Of a stretch of 38,686 nt of DNA, positions 17,083 through 26,176 are shown in pieces. Position 1 is the first letter of the stretch. Every line of letters begins with the position of its first letter. The notes under the pieces are model-generated. The model did no database searches and was not told the DNA's origin. It saw nothing but the letters and a program-made list of their open reading frames with translations. The translations under genes and the position numbers were made by a program. This stretch comes from UBA12191 sp964422295 (GTDB lineage: Bacteria > Planctomycetota > UBA8108 > UBA1146): the NCBI GenBank assembly GCA_964422295.1, contig CAYRAM010000025.1, positions 1 to 38,686 on the forward strand. The letters are read 5' to 3'.

Positions 17083-19152
17083 ATGCCCACGATCACCTTG
17101 CCTGACGGCAGCAAACGCACCTTTGATCAACCGGTGACCGGTTTGGAATTGGCCGGTGATATCGGGGAACGCTTGCAAAAAGCAGCGATCGGGATCGTTG
17201 TGGGTGGAGAATTGTGTGACCTCTCTGTACCCATCGATCGGGATTCTGAAGTCTCCATCATCACCAGTGGATCCAAAAAGGATGAGCCGGGCACAGAAGC
17301 TCTGGAGTTGATCCGCCATTCCTGTGCCCATGTGATGGCAGAAGCCATCGAACGAGTAATTCCTGGTGCCCAATTGGTTTACGGCCCTCCCACTGACCAG
17401 GGATTTTATTATGACATTCGCTTCCCCGAATCGAGACCTCTCAGCAGCGAAGACTTCCCCGCAATCGAAAAAGAGATGGCATCCATCATCGGTGAAGATC
17501 GCCCCTTTACCCGGTATGAGCTGGGCTTGGAAGATGGAATGAAGAAGGTGCGCAGTGAGGGAAGCAAATACAAGATCGACAATGCCGAGCGCGCGGTGGA
17601 AGCAGGTTCTGACCGGCTCTCTTGGTACGCAACGGGAGAACCGGGGGAAAATTGGGAAGACTTGTGCAGGGGGCCCCATGTCCCCAGTACAGGCAGGATC
17701 GGCGCCTTCAAATTGATGAGTGTGGCGAGCGCATATTGGCATGGCGATGCCAACAGTGATGGCTTGACCCGCGTGTATGGAACAGCGTTCCCCTATCCTC
17801 GCCAACTCCAAAGGCACCTTGAACGGCTGGAGGAAGCACGCAGACGTGACCATCGGGTCGTCGGCAGGCGCCATCATCTCTTCAAGATCGATGATGCAGT
17901 GGGGCAAGGGCTCGTGCTCTGGCAGCCAAATGGCTCCGTCGTTCGCAGGGAATTGGAAGAGTTTATCCGCGAGAGATTGATCGCCACCGGCTACGACATG
18001 GTTTATACGCCGCACGTCGGAAAACTGGACTTGTATCGAACCAGCGGTCACTTCCCTTACTACCGCGAGAGTCAGTTTCCTCCACTGATCAATGGTGATT
18101 TTCTTGAATCGCTGTCCAATGATGGCTGCTCATGTGCTGAGCTTTCCAGCCACATTGGGGATGGTGATGTCGAAGGTTTCATGCTCAAGCCGATGAATTG
18201 TCCTCACCACATCAAGATTTATTCAGCGGAGCAGAGATCCTATCGCGATCTTCCTGTCCGACTAGCCGAGTTTGGGACTGTGTATCGTTGGGAGCAATCA
18301 GGCGAGTTGAATGGATTGACCCGAGTGCGTGGTTTCACGCAGGATGATGCACACATCTTTTGTACAGAAGATCAGGTTGCCGATGAAATACGCGGCTGCC
18401 TGGACCTGGTGAAGCTGGTGCTGACTGCATTGGGGTTGGAAGACTATCGTGTTCGGGTCGGTCTGAGAGACAGTGACTCCAGCAAGTACACCGGAGATCC
18501 TGCACGCTGGGATCGAGCGGAACAGGCTTGCAGGGATGCGGCTCAAACGCTCGGAGTGTCCTTCTCTGAGGAGGAGGGTGAAGCGGCATTTTACGGACCA
18601 AAGATCGACTTTGTTGTCTCCGATGCCATCGGCCGGGAGTGGCAACTGGGTACGGTTCAAGTCGATTACAATCTTCCCGAGAGATTTGACCTAACCTATA
18701 CCGGAGCGGACAACGCCACCCATCGACCGGTGATGGTCCACAGGGCTCCCTTCGGCAGTTTTGAAAGATTCGTCGGCATCCTGATCGAACACTTTGAAGG
18801 GGCATTTCCGACATGGTTGTCCCCCGAACAAGCCAGAGTTCTCCCGATCAGTGAAAAGCATGTGGAATACGGCAGTGAGGTTTACCAAGCCCTGCGTGCT
18901 GCAGGAATTCGCACGACGATGGATGATTCCAATGAGAGAGTGAATGCCAAGATCAAGGTTGGTGCGGATGAAAAGATTCCCTACATGCTGATCGTTGGTG
19001 GCAAGGATGCGGAAGCGGGAACCGTTTCTGTTCGCCAGAGAGGTGTCGGTGATATCGGTGCGATCCCATTGGAGCAGTTCCTGAATCAAATCAAGGATGA
19101 AATCGAATCGAAAAAGTTGCCTCCTCGCCTGGAGATGGAAGAGGCGGACTGA
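17083..19152 (+). CDS. thrS: Threonyl-tRNA synthetase
   Basis: Class II synthetase of 689 residues that charges tRNA-Thr. Domains in order: TGS (1-62, ITLPDGSKRTFDQPVTG), the editing domain (about 63-240, with HSCAHVMAEA and, farther on, CRGPHVPSTG), the catalytic core (about 260-570) and the anticodon-binding domain (about 580-689). Zinc ligands are seen as Cys in PMNCPHH, His in DDAHIF and His in MVHRAPFGS. The core carries an insertion of about 25 residues between HFPYYRESQFPPL and the PMNCP motif, including DGCSCAELSSHIGDGD. The second His in NCPHH replaces the glycine of E. coli NCPGH, which as I recall is common in PVC bacteria. AGAGGA at 17071-17076 supports the ATG at 17083; the longer frame from 16840 is not used. 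Confidence 0.96.
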   Translation: MPTITLPDGSKRTFDQPVTGLELAGDIGERLQKAAIGIVVGGELCDLSVPIDRDSEVSIITSGSKKDEPGTEALELIRHSCAHVMAEAIERVIPGAQLVYGPPTDQGFYYDIRFPESRPLSSEDFPAIEKEMASIIGEDRPFTRYELGLEDGMKKVRSEGSKYKIDNAERAVEAGSDRLSWYATGEPGENWEDLCRGPHVPSTGRIGAFKLMSVASAYWHGDANSDGLTRVYGTAFPYPRQLQRHLERLEEARRRDHRVVGRRHHLFKIDDAVGQGLVLWQPNGSVVRRELEEFIRERLIATGYDMVYTPHVGKLDLYRTSGHFPYYRESQFPPLINGDFLESLSNDGCSCAELSSHIGDGDVEGFMLKPMNCPHHIKIYSAEQRSYRDLPVRLAEFGTVYRWEQSGELNGLTRVRGFTQDDAHIFCTEDQVADEIRGCLDLVKLVLTALGLEDYRVRVGLRDSDSSKYTGDPARWDRAEQACRDAAQTLGVSFSEEEGEAAFYGPKIDFVVSDAIGREWQLGTVQVDYNLPERFDLTYTGADNATHRPVMVHRAPFGSFERFVGILIEHFEGAFPTWLSPEQARVLPISEKHVEYGSEVYQALRAAGIRTTMDDSNERVNAKIKVGADEKIPYMLIVGGKDAEAGTVSVRQRGVGDIGAIPLEQFLNQIKDEIESKKLPPRLEMEEAD

Positions 19153-19268
19153 TGCTGTTTGCAGTCAGCTTTTGGGAGGTTTTCTCCATTGTCCTGATCC
19201 TTCTTTTCATCGTCTTTTTGCCGACGGTGTTGGGGTGGATAGGAACACGGGAAGGGGATGATCGATGA
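19152..19268 (+). CDS. 38-residue single-span membrane mini-protein
   Basis: A very short gene starting MLFAVSFWEVFSIVLILLF and ending GTREGDDR. It encodes one strongly hydrophobic helix (about residues 4-30) and a charged, presumably cytoplasmic, tail. It fits its neighbours exactly: its ATG shares one base with the thrS stop (TGATG at 19150-19154), and its TGA overlaps the asd start (ATGA at 19265-19268). It fills the whole thrS-asd space, which is how coupled genes in this window are packed. I do not recognise the family. There is no amphipathic helix after the span as in TatA. It could instead be only a spacer whose translation couples asd to thrS. Confidence 0.5.
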   Translation: MLFAVSFWEVFSIVLILLFIVFLPTVLGWIGTREGDDR

Positions 19269-20248
19269 GAGCCGCCATCGTGGGAGCAACAGGGGTGGTG
19301 GGTCAGGAGATGCTTGGCCTGTTGGAGACTTCTCCCCTCGGTGTTGAGAAGCCACGGCTGGTAGCCTCACCGCGAAGTGCCGGTCAGCAGTTTTCCTGGC
19401 GCGGTGAATCACTGACTGTCGAAGCACTCGATTCCTCTCTGGACTTGTCGGGGATAGATGTCGCACTCTTTGCGGCAGGGGGAACCATCTCGAAGGAGTG
19501 GGCCCCTCGATTTGTTGCCGAGGGAGTGGCGGTGGTCGACAATTCTTCAGCATTTCGCCTGGTGGATGGAGTTCCACTGGTGGTTCCTGAGGTCAATGGC
19601 GAAGTGATCCCGGAGGGACCTGCCATCATTGCCAACCCGAATTGCTCAACGATTATTTTGCTGATGGCATTGAAGCCGATTTGGCATCTGGGGCCGAAGA
19701 GGTTGGTGGTCGATACTTACCAGGCAGTCAGTGGTGCGGGAATCGCAGGTATTGAGGCTCTCGATCGCGAAGCCACCGGTGGTGAGTTTCGTCCTGGTGA
19801 TCCATTTCCGTTTCCGATTCATGGCAATCTGTTTCCATCAATTGGGGAAACCGATGCAGATGGTGTCACCGTTGAGGAAAGAAAAATGCTCGACGAATGC
19901 TGCAAGATTCTCGGCGAACCCGATTTGATCGTGCAGGGAACCTGTGTGAGAGTCCCAGTGGAACGCTGTCATTCTCTGGCGGCAACGTTGCTCTTTGACG
20001 CAACCGATAAAGATCGTATCAATCTAGCCCGTGAAGCGTTGAGGTCTGCACCGGGAGTGGTATTCCATGAAGACCCCGAAGATCCACCGACACCGGACCC
20101 CTTGTCGGGAGTGCATCCGGTTTCTGTAGGGCGCTTGCGCGCTCCATTTGCAGATACCTTGCAGATGTGGATTGTGGGAGACCAGGTTCTCAAGGGGGCC
20201 GCATTGAACACGGTTCAGATTGCGGAGAGATGGAGTCGCCTCTCTTGA
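19265..20248 (+). CDS. asd: Aspartate-semialdehyde dehydrogenase
   Basis: NADPH-dependent enzyme reducing aspartyl phosphate to aspartate semialdehyde, the branch point to lysine/diaminopimelate, methionine and threonine. The 327-residue protein has the Rossmann motif GATGVVGQ at residues 7-14. Its catalytic Cys127 lies in ANPNCSTI, with YQAVSGAG and the substrate-binding RVPVERCHS. The sequence is of the Gram-positive/chlamydial-like short type rather than the E. coli type. It starts in an ATGA overlap with the mini-protein gene upstream and overlaps truA by 19 nt, so it is part of a thrS-asd-truA operon. Confidence 0.95.
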   Translation: MRAAIVGATGVVGQEMLGLLETSPLGVEKPRLVASPRSAGQQFSWRGESLTVEALDSSLDLSGIDVALFAAGGTISKEWAPRFVAEGVAVVDNSSAFRLVDGVPLVVPEVNGEVIPEGPAIIANPNCSTIILLMALKPIWHLGPKRLVVDTYQAVSGAGIAGIEALDREATGGEFRPGDPFPFPIHGNLFPSIGETDADGVTVEERKMLDECCKILGEPDLIVQGTCVRVPVERCHSLAATLLFDATDKDRINLAREALRSAPGVVFHEDPEDPPTPDPLSGVHPVSVGRLRAPFADTLQMWIVGDQVLKGAALNTVQIAERWSRLS

Positions 20249-21042
20249 CAGCAGACAATCACTTCTATCGTCTCGTCGTCGCTTATGACGGGACCGAATT
20301 CCATGGTTGGCAGGATAATGATGGGGTCAGAACCGTCCAGGGAACTCTGCGGGCGGCAGCGGATGTGCTCAGTGAAACCCCTGCAGTTGTTGAGGGATCA
20401 AGCCGTACAGACACGGGTGTTCATGCACTGGGTCATTTGGTGAGGCTGCAATTGGATCGGGATCATGATCCGGATGAACTGCAGAGGTCCCTCCAGGGGA
20501 TCACTCCCGAAGATATTGAAATCATCTCCTGTGAGAGATCCACGGGGGATTGGCATCCACGATTTGATGCAGTTGCAAAGCGTTACCTCTATCGCATATG
20601 GAACGGCCCCCGGAAGCACTTGTTTGAAGGAGGGTCGAGTTGGTGGATCAGGTCTCCATTGGATGTGAGTGCAATGGCGGAAGCCGGGAGAATTCTCATC
20701 GGACGCCACGACTTTGCGTCATTCCGAACTCGATCAAAGGATGAACCTGAAGATACCGTGCGCTCGATTCATGATCTGACTCTCCAAAGGCTGGGAGATT
20801 ATGTCCTGGTCCAAGTGGTGGGAGATGGATTTCTTTATCGAATGGTAAGAAACATCGTCGGTACATTGGTCGATGTCGGCAGGGGCCAGACGGATGTTTC
20901 AGAAGTTGAGGGGATTCTTGCGGCGACAGACCGTAGGGAAGCGGGAATCACTGCTCCACCTGAGGGGCTATTTCTCGTTGAGGTTTCCACGGACTCTGCC
21001 AGTCCCATCGAATGCTCAAGTGGTGATCCGTATCGTCGGTGA
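20230..21042 (+). CDS. truA: tRNA pseudouridine(38-40) synthase TruA
   Basis: Makes pseudouridine at positions 38-40 of the tRNA anticodon stem. The 270-residue chain holds YDGTEFHGWQDN near residue 20, the catalytic Asp61 in GSSRTDTGVHA, FDAVAKRYLYRI, GRHDFASFR and the C-terminal GDGFLYRMVRNIVGTLVDVG motif. Length and order are normal. The ATG at 20230 starts within asd and gives the expected N-terminus; the frame extends upstream to 20167 but adds no family sequence. About 20 residues at the C-terminus are not conserved in my recollection. Confidence 0.95.
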   Translation: MESPLLTADNHFYRLVVAYDGTEFHGWQDNDGVRTVQGTLRAAADVLSETPAVVEGSSRTDTGVHALGHLVRLQLDRDHDPDELQRSLQGITPEDIEIISCERSTGDWHPRFDAVAKRYLYRIWNGPRKHLFEGGSSWWIRSPLDVSAMAEAGRILIGRHDFASFRTRSKDEPEDTVRSIHDLTLQRLGDYVLVQVVGDGFLYRMVRNIVGTLVDVGRGQTDVSEVEGILAATDRREAGITAPPEGLFLVEVSTDSASPIECSSGDPYRR

Positions 21043-21212
21043 TCAACTTCACTTGATTCATTATTGGCCGAATTTCGCCTTTTAAGGTGCTTCTGGAAAC
21101 TCTCAATCCTCGTTTCGTGGAACAAGTTTGGTGTTCATGTTATGACTGTCCCGGGGTCCATCGCAGGTCTTGCCATGGATACCAATAGATATGCACCGGA
21201 AAGGGTGATGAC

Positions 21213-22205
21213 TTGAGAGCGAATCGTTCCCGGCCCGAGAAGAATCCACGCCCCAGGCTCGTTGCTTTTGGCGGAGGCACCGGCATGTCTAGCCTCCTCT
21301 CCGGCTTGCGAGAGCAGCCGGTGGATGTGACAGCAGTCGTTTCTGTAAGTGATGACGGAGGCTCTTCCGGTCGTCTGCGCAAAGACTTCGATATGGCTCC
21401 TCCGGGGGATATTCGCAACTGCCTTCTCGCCCTGAGCAGTCAAGAGCCCCTTTGGGCAAGACTTCTCGACTATCGCTTTGAAGAGTCTGAGTTGGCGGGG
21501 CATTCTGTCGGCAATCTGCTTATCACTGCGCTGACGCGTCTCAATGGTGATTTCGATAGTGCCATTCGGGAAATGAATCGATTGCTGAGAGTTCGTGGAA
21601 AAGTACTTCCCGCCATAGGGGAAAAATTGACTCTGATCGCAACCCATCCCGATGGGACCAAGTCTACAGGTGAAGAGCAGATTGTTCGCAGTGGCAAGGC
21701 CATCGTCAAGGTAGAATCGAGGCCACGGGTATTAGAACCCGCCGCCGATGTGGCGCAGGCGATCGAAGACGCTGACGTATTGGTTTTTGGACCTGGCAGT
21801 CTCTTTACCAGCGTGATTCCTCCATTACTGATTGAAGGAATTCGTAAAAGGGTTGTTGAGAGCAATGCGTTGAAAATTTACGTTGCCAATGTAATGACCC
21901 AGCCGGGTGAGACGGATCACATGGGCCTTGCTGATCATTTGGATGCCCTCGAGCGTCACTCTAACAAACCCATAATCCAACATGTATTGGTCCACGACGG
22001 CACATTTACCGATCAGATGTCGGCGAGTTACTCAGCCCGTGGATGCGAACCGGTGGTCTACCGTGGAGATCTCGGCGGAAGAGGTGTTCGTGTGACGACC
22101 AGTGATTTCATCGACCATGAATCCATCATTGCCCGTCATCGGCCCGACCTTACGGGAAGATTGATCGGGGAATTAGCCATGAGCAGAACGGGTTTCATTC
22201 TGTGA
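21213..22205 (+). CDS. yvcK: YvcK/CofD-like gluconeogenesis factor
   Basis: Protein of 330 residues with the CofD/YvcK fold. Signatures are VAFGGGTGMSSLLSGL, VSVSDDGGSSGRLR, PPGDIRNCLLAL, GHSVGNLLITAL, FGPGSLFTSVIPPLL and VANVMTQPGETD. YvcK binds UDP-sugars and is needed for growth on gluconeogenic carbon and for normal cell-wall synthesis (known from Bacillus and Mycobacterium). The start is TTG at 21213 with AAGGGTGAT at 21201-21209 just upstream. The stop overlaps the GTG start of the HPr gene (GTGA), so the pair is translationally coupled. This mirrors Bacillus, where yvcK lies near crh, which encodes an HPr-like protein. Confidence 0.92.
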   Translation: MRANRSRPEKNPRPRLVAFGGGTGMSSLLSGLREQPVDVTAVVSVSDDGGSSGRLRKDFDMAPPGDIRNCLLALSSQEPLWARLLDYRFEESELAGHSVGNLLITALTRLNGDFDSAIREMNRLLRVRGKVLPAIGEKLTLIATHPDGTKSTGEEQIVRSGKAIVKVESRPRVLEPAADVAQAIEDADVLVFGPGSLFTSVIPPLLIEGIRKRVVESNALKIYVANVMTQPGETDHMGLADHLDALERHSNKPIIQHVLVHDGTFTDQMSASYSARGCEPVVYRGDLGGRGVRVTTSDFIDHESIIARHRPDLTGRLIGELAMSRTGFIL

Positions 22206-22477
22206 GTGCCCAAAGCGTGCAACTCAAGATTACTCATGCCTCCGGGCTTCATGCCCGGGCTTCAACCGAATTTGTACGGTTGGCTCAGAGGTTTTCTTCT
22301 GAGGTCATCGTCCGCAAACTGGGTGGGGGCGAAGTGGACGGTAAGAGCATCATCTCTGTTATGACTCTCGGTGCCCAATTGGGGGACGAGATTGAAATCA
22401 GTACCACAGGGACTGACGCAGAGGAGGCACTCGAAGCATTGGCGGAATTGGTGCGCAAGGATTTCCATGGGGTCTGA
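22202..22477 (+). CDS. ptsH: HPr phosphocarrier protein
   Basis: Small 91-residue phosphocarrier of the phosphoenolpyruvate phosphotransferase system. His17 in ASGLHARAS is the site phosphorylated by enzyme I. Ser49 in VDGKSIISVMTLGA is at the position of Ser46, the regulatory site for HPr kinase. Both residues are present, so it could act in transport and regulation. No HPr kinase or EII gene lies in the window. It starts with GTG inside the yvcK stop codon and is followed 12 nt later by ptsI. Confidence 0.95.
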   Translation: MSAQSVQLKITHASGLHARASTEFVRLAQRFSSEVIVRKLGGGEVDGKSIISVMTLGAQLGDEIEISTTGTDAEEALEALAELVRKDFHGV

Positions 22478-22489
22478 GGTGGTCAACTG

Positions 22490-24229
22490 ATGGAGATAAA
22501 AAGGGGAATCCCTGTCAGCCCGGGAATCGCCATGGCGGAAGCTTTGGTACTCGACTCCGAAGAGATTCGCATTCCTCAACGATTCATTGACGCCAAAAAA
22601 GTCGAGTCTGAAATCCAGCGATTTGAGCTTGCGGTGGAAGATTCGAATCGGTTGATAAAAAAAGAGATTGAGCGCCTCCAGGGTGAAGTTGAAATCCACG
22701 CCAAAATTTTGTCAGTGCACAGGGATCTGGCAGCGGATCCGGCATTGCATGCTGAAGTGCACCAGGCGATTCGGGATCAGTCTTTCACAGCGGAGCATGC
22801 CCTCAGCAAAGTGATGAACCGGTACGTGAGGAAGTTGCAAGAAACGCGATCGCCGCTGCTTCTCGAGCGGGTCCACGATCTTCAGGATGTTGAGAAGATG
22901 CTGCTCAGTACCCTGCTCGGAAAACGTATCGAAACGCTCTCAAATCTCGATTCTGAAGTTGCCGTCATCGCACACAATTTAACACCCGCACAGACGGCTC
23001 AATTGGACCCGGAAAAGGTCGTGGCATTCGCCACCGATGTCGGGGGAAAAACATCTCACACCGCCATCATGGCCCGTGCCCTGGGAATCCCGGCAGTCGT
23101 CGGAATCGATGAAATCTCGACAGCGGTCGCAGGCGGTGACCCCATTATCATCGATGGCTATCGTGGTGTAGTCATCATCGAACCCACCGAAGAGCAGATT
23201 GAGGAACATCGCGGTCGAGCACTGGAAATGGCACGAATTTCTCAGCAGTTTCGCAGCCAGGCAGCTCTTCCTGCTGAAACGATCGACGGCCATCGACTCG
23301 AGGTTCATGCCAATATCGAATTGCCAGGCGAGGTGGAATCTGCGGTCGAGTGGGGGGCATCGGGGATAGGATTGTTTCGATCTGAGTTCATTCATCTACA
23401 GGCTCCCGAAAGTGGAGAAGAAGTTCATTTTGAACATTACAAGGCAGTCCTGAAATCTCTTAATGGTTTGCCACTGACGATTCGCACCCTCGATCTCGGT
23501 GGAGACAAGTTGCCTGAAGGTTCTTTGGATGAGGAAAATCCTTTTCTTGGTTGTCGGTCGATTCGGTGGTGCCTGGCAAATCCGCAACCATTCCGAGATC
23601 AAATTCGAGCGATCCTTCGCGTTGGTGTCCATGGACCCGTCAGATTGATGCTTCCGATGATCACCACAATACCTGAGTTGGATCGCAGCTTGCAGATCAT
23701 CGATGAGGTCAGTGAAGAGCTGCGTGGTGAGGGGATTGAGTTCGATGAAAACATTCCTGTGGGAGTTATGGTAGAAGTTCCATCACTCGCGCTTGTGGCC
23801 GATCATGTTGCCCATCGGGTTTCATTTTTGAGTGTCGGTAGCAATGACTTGGTTCAGTACACTCTGGCGGTGGACAGAGGTAATGAACAAGTTGCAGACT
23901 TGTACGACCCTTTGCATCCTGCGGTGCTCCAACTGATTTCATCTCTGATTCGGGTGGGCGAAGAGCATGATATTCGCGTCTGCCTCTGCGGAGAGATGGC
24001 ATCAGAAGTGATTCACTTGCCCTTGTTGGTGGGGCTGGGATTAAGAGAGTTCTCTATAACTCCTCAGTTGATTCCGGAAGTGAAGCAGGTCATCCGTCAC
24101 TTGGTCGACTATGAAGTACGAGACTTGGCGACTCGCTGCATGCATTTATCGGACGGTGATAGTATCTCCCGGGAATTGCGACTCTGGTCCCTAGAAAACC
24201 TTCCAGAAGTCGCTTCTCGCCTGATCTGA
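22490..24229 (+). CDS. ptsI: PTS enzyme I (phosphoenolpyruvate-protein phosphotransferase)
   Basis: Transfers phosphate from phosphoenolpyruvate to HPr. The 579-residue chain shows the N-terminal IPVSPGIA, a helical HPr-binding part (about 30-145), and the phosphohistidine domain with His190 in GGKTSHTAIMAR. The C-terminal TIM barrel holds GIGLFRSEF, RTLDLGGDK, SVGSNDLVQYTLAVDRGN and the proton-donor Cys500 in CLCGEMASE. Length is normal and all catalytic residues are intact. It closes the yvcK-ptsH-ptsI operon. The 180 nt after it contain no gene and no clear terminator. Confidence 0.96.
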   Translation: MEIKRGIPVSPGIAMAEALVLDSEEIRIPQRFIDAKKVESEIQRFELAVEDSNRLIKKEIERLQGEVEIHAKILSVHRDLAADPALHAEVHQAIRDQSFTAEHALSKVMNRYVRKLQETRSPLLLERVHDLQDVEKMLLSTLLGKRIETLSNLDSEVAVIAHNLTPAQTAQLDPEKVVAFATDVGGKTSHTAIMARALGIPAVVGIDEISTAVAGGDPIIIDGYRGVVIIEPTEEQIEEHRGRALEMARISQQFRSQAALPAETIDGHRLEVHANIELPGEVESAVEWGASGIGLFRSEFIHLQAPESGEEVHFEHYKAVLKSLNGLPLTIRTLDLGGDKLPEGSLDEENPFLGCRSIRWCLANPQPFRDQIRAILRVGVHGPVRLMLPMITTIPELDRSLQIIDEVSEELRGEGIEFDENIPVGVMVEVPSLALVADHVAHRVSFLSVGSNDLVQYTLAVDRGNEQVADLYDPLHPAVLQLISSLIRVGEEHDIRVCLCGEMASEVIHLPLLVGLGLREFSITPQLIPEVKQVIRHLVDYEVRDLATRCMHLSDGDSISRELRLWSLENLPEVASRLI

Positions 24230-24416
24230 CCAGGTCTGCCTCCACTCGGCAATTCTCCAGTTTGCCCCTTTTTTACCCACGTCGTAGTCTTCTCGGGACC
24301 TTCCATTGGGTCCTTCCCGGATCTCCTTGGTGATGTTCTGGGACTCGATCCGGTTTTCCCCCCTATGGGGGGTGGGCCCTAAGCGCACCTCATTGGTGTG
24401 ACTGGAAGGCATGAGA

Positions 24417-25454
24417 ATGTTTTCAAGACAGAAATCACTGGTCGGACTCGATATCGGCAATGACGAAGTGAAGGTCGTCGAGTTGACCCGGACCCAAGAG
24501 GGCCTGGAGTTGACCGGATTCGGTTGGGGAAAGATTCCTTCCCCCGAGGAGACTCTCGACACGGTCAAAGCTGTGTTGAGAGAGTCAGGGATTCGTTGCC
24601 GCAAGGTGGCGACCTCCGTTTCGGGCAGATCTGTGGTGGTGCGATACATCACTCTGCCGCGCCTAGACGATGATGAGTTGTCTGAGACCCTTCGTCTCGA
24701 AGCAGACAAGTACATTCCTTTTGACAGGGATGAAGTTTGCATCGATGGACAAATTATTGAACCGTCTGAAGTTGAAGATGAACCATCTGAAGAGATGAAG
24801 AGTCTTCTTGTCGCGGTCAAAAAGGATCTCTTGCAAGATCACATCGATCAAATCCAAGAATTGGGTCTGATTCCAACGGTCGTAGATGTGGACACTTTCG
24901 CATTGGGCAATTCATTTGAACTGCGCACCGAGGCTGGAGTCCAGGACGAGGAATCTGAAAAGGCTGTCGCCCTCGTTGACATTGGGGCTACAAAAACCAA
25001 TATCCACATCGTCAGAGGGAAAACCTCTTGCTTCTCCAGGGAGATCTACCTGGGAGGTCAGGATCTGACCGAAGCCATCGCCCGTCGTGAACATTTGGAT
25101 GAAGCAGAGGCTGAAGACCTCAAGTGTGATCCGCAGGGAAATGAGCAAATGGTCGCAAATGCGGTCCAGCCAGTCCTTGAAGAGATTGCCAGTGAGATTC
25201 AGTTGTCCTTCGATTACTTCGAAAATCAATTCGACTTTGCTGTAGAGGAAGTCTTCCTCAGTGGCGGAGCCAGCCAAACGGTGGGTCTGCAGGATACATT
25301 CGAACGTGTATTCGAACGTGATGTGAAGACTTGGGACCCATTGGCCACCATCAAGGTGCGCGAGGATCTGGTAGACGTTGAGGCTCTCAATGAGCACCTC
25401 ATTCAGTTGCCAGTTGCTTTGGGACTCGGGTCCCGCATTCAGGACTGCGTCTAG
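24417..25454 (+). CDS. pilM: Type IV pilus inner-membrane platform ATPase-like protein PilM
   Basis: Cytoplasmic actin-like protein of 345 residues that binds the N-terminus of PilN and organises the pilus alignment complex. It shows the FtsA/actin phosphate motifs LVGLDIGNDEVKVVEL near the start, ALVDIGATKTNIHIV in the middle and VEEVFLSGGASQTVGLQD near the end, with the PilM motif YITLPRLDDDEL and EADKYIPF. GGAAGG at 24404-24409 lies 7 nt before the ATG at 24417 but only 1 nt before the ATG at 24411, so 24417 is preferred. It is the first gene of a pilM-N-O-(P)-Q operon. The 180 nt upstream must hold the promoter, but I could not define it. Confidence 0.92.
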   Translation: MFSRQKSLVGLDIGNDEVKVVELTRTQEGLELTGFGWGKIPSPEETLDTVKAVLRESGIRCRKVATSVSGRSVVVRYITLPRLDDDELSETLRLEADKYIPFDRDEVCIDGQIIEPSEVEDEPSEEMKSLLVAVKKDLLQDHIDQIQELGLIPTVVDVDTFALGNSFELRTEAGVQDEESEKAVALVDIGATKTNIHIVRGKTSCFSREIYLGGQDLTEAIARREHLDEAEAEDLKCDPQGNEQMVANAVQPVLEEIASEIQLSFDYFENQFDFAVEEVFLSGGASQTVGLQDTFERVFERDVKTWDPLATIKVREDLVDVEALNEHLIQLPVALGLGSRIQDCV

Positions 25455-25477
25455 GCGCACGGGAAAGGACTATTGAG

Positions 25478-26176
25478 TTGATCAAGATCAACCTGTTACC
25501 CCAGGAACTCCAGCGTGCGGCGAATACTCCCCGCTCGGTGTTCTACTCTGTCCTCGGTAGCGTGGCTGCAGTCGCACTGGGTGCCATCGGGCTCGTCTGG
25601 ATGTGGATTGCCCAAGGAACCATGGAAGCCCATGCCGAAACCAAGTCAGCTGTAGTGAAAGTACTGGAGGAAGAAGCCCTTGAAGTCGACAGGATTCAGT
25701 CCGATATCGATTTCTATCGTCAGCGGGAAACCTCCATCGTCAAAATCAAAACGGGTCGGATACTGTGGGCACCGAAACTGGATCAGTTGGTGTCGATGGT
25801 TCCCGATGATCTGTGGATCACCTCGCTCCAAGTCTTTTTGCTTGAAGAGGACCAGTACAAATGGAATGAAAATGAGAGTCAGAGTGGCGGCACTCTGGTT
25901 CTTGATTGCGTTTCTATTGGAAGTGATCCAGGTGCGTTGACCAGATTCCGCAAGAGCCTCGGAGAAGACCAGAGATTCTACGGAGACTTGGTTGATGTCA
26001 GTGCACTGCCAGACTCCTTCTTTGGAGATTTTCTCAAGTTTAGACCGCTTTCTTGGGAAAAGGTGAGTGCGACTGAAGATGCACCAGAACACTTCCGAAG
26101 TTCCATTGGGATTGAATTGAAGCCTCTACATGATCCCCCGGTTGTTGTGAAGGACGAGAAGGGTGGTCAGTCATGA
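25478..26176 (+). CDS. pilN: Type IV pilus assembly protein PilN
   Basis: Bitopic inner-membrane protein of 232 residues. The N-terminus IKINLLPQELQ is the conserved PilM-binding INLLP motif, followed by a transmembrane segment at about 22-45 and then a coiled and ferredoxin-like periplasmic part. It dimerises with PilO to link the cytoplasmic PilM ring to the periplasmic pilotin/secretin side (known of the family). The start is TTG, supported by GGAAAGGA at 25462-25469. It overlaps pilO by ATGA. Confidence 0.88.
   Translation: MIKINLLPQELQRAANTPRSVFYSVLGSVAAVALGAIGLVWMWIAQGTMEAHAETKSAVVKVLEEEALEVDRIQSDIDFYRQRETSIVKIKTGRILWAPKLDQLVSMVPDDLWITSLQVFLLEEDQYKWNENESQSGGTLVLDCVSIGSDPGALTRFRKSLGEDQRFYGDLVDVSALPDSFFGDFLKFRPLSWEKVSATEDAPEHFRSSIGIELKPLHDPPVVVKDEKGGQS

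Noticed and set aside
17017..18051. Minus-strand open frame of about 340 codons opposite thrS
   Set aside because: It is entirely antisense to the conserved N-terminal and editing domains of ThrRS, with no SD and no recognisable motif.
24358..24372. CCCCCC-TAT-GGGGGG inverted repeat before pilM
   Set aside because: The 3 nt loop and simple G/C arms are too little to call an operator or terminator, and there is no T-run.
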